Program-made: the position numbers and the translations under genes
The notes under the pieces: model-generated
Database searches by the model: none
What the model saw: the letters and a program-made list of their open reading frames with translations, nothing else
Told to the model about the DNA's origin: nothing
In this document: piece after piece, positions 15,441-15,569 of the stretch
How positions within the stretch are numbered: position 1 is the first letter of the stretch
Layout: the number at the start of each line of letters is the position of its first letter
Assembly (NCBI GenBank): GCA_002284615.2
Contig: MU069871.1
Span: forward strand, 162,450-178,018
Length of the DNA stretch: 15,569 nt
Origin: Dunaliella salina
Lineage: Eukaryota; Chlorophyta; Chlorophyceae; Chlamydomonadales; Dunaliellaceae
Direction of reading: 5' to 3'

Positions 15441-15569
15441 TCCTGCTGAGGTTTGCAAGGTCTGTGATACCTTTGTGATACTCCACAAAGATTTCAGACC
15501 ACCCCTGCTACCTGGCAACTCTTGCTTAACACTTTGCCACGCACATGCGCGCGAAAACACACAAAGACA
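15441..15569. other. Right edge, nothing recognised
   Basis: A short TGCC run (15420-15434) precedes this stretch. No gene, RNA or further repeat copy is visible up to the end of the window. Confidence 0.4.

Noticed and set aside
14747..15486. Minus-strand reading frames (66 and 145 codons) over the right-end tandem repeats
   Set aside because: Frames are not conserved between repeat copies and no domain is visible.

Overview
The window looks like repeat-rich nuclear DNA of a eukaryote, most likely a chlorophyte green alga. The evidence is GT-AG introns, TGCA/TGTA microsatellites, TGTAA-type polyadenylation signals, and multidomain LINE retrotransposons that resemble those I know from green algae. 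A Dunaliella-like genome would fit, but that assignment is inference only. No tRNA, rRNA, CRISPR or prokaryotic operon structure was seen. One undetermined base (N) lies near 4132.

Left part (1-2660): microsatellite DNA and a short LINE 3' tail lie upstream of, and probably inside an intron of, a small host-like gene. Its last two exons can be joined in frame (328-413 and 873-1135). A second LINE tail (minus strand, ~1718-1813) follows. Then comes a Cys-rich terminal exon (1981-2285) that carries a putative zinc-binding domain.

Middle and right part (2660-14720): a graveyard of non-LTR retrotransposons in both orientations. The largest is a 7.0-kb minus-strand element (4927-11955), cut off at its 5' end and broken by frameshifts. 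Read 5' to 3' on the minus strand, it carries a linker with a 12-residue tandem repeat, a reverse transcriptase, a PHD-like zinc finger, a methyltransferase-like module, RNase H, a CCHC zinc knuckle and a PD-(D/E)XK (RLE-type) nuclease remnant. Its 3' UTR contains a perfect hairpin. It sits inside an older plus-strand LINE: the older ORF stops at a Glu codon near 4925 and resumes with the next expected codon, Arg, at 11956. Other fragments are a 3' end at 2660-3047, an RNase H piece at 3250-4322, a methyltransferase-like piece at 12815-12982, an RLE piece at 12985-13356/14011-14053, and another 3' end at 14150-14720. A Ty3-type integrase scrap (3060-3254) lies between two of them.

A 646-bp non-autonomous hAT-like DNA transposon (13357-14002) has perfect 16-bp terminal inverted repeats and a perfect 8-bp target-site duplication. 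It interrupts one of the LINE remnants. The right end (about 14709-15440) holds three degenerate tandem copies of a ~300-bp unit.

None of the retroelement copies looks active. Frameshifts, in-frame stops and lost catalytic residues (RT motif A, RNase H Asp, the nuclease E-x-K segment, the PHD His) are visible. The main value of the window is the unusual LINE domain architecture, which recurs in several diverged copies, and the order of insertion events that can be read from the junctions.
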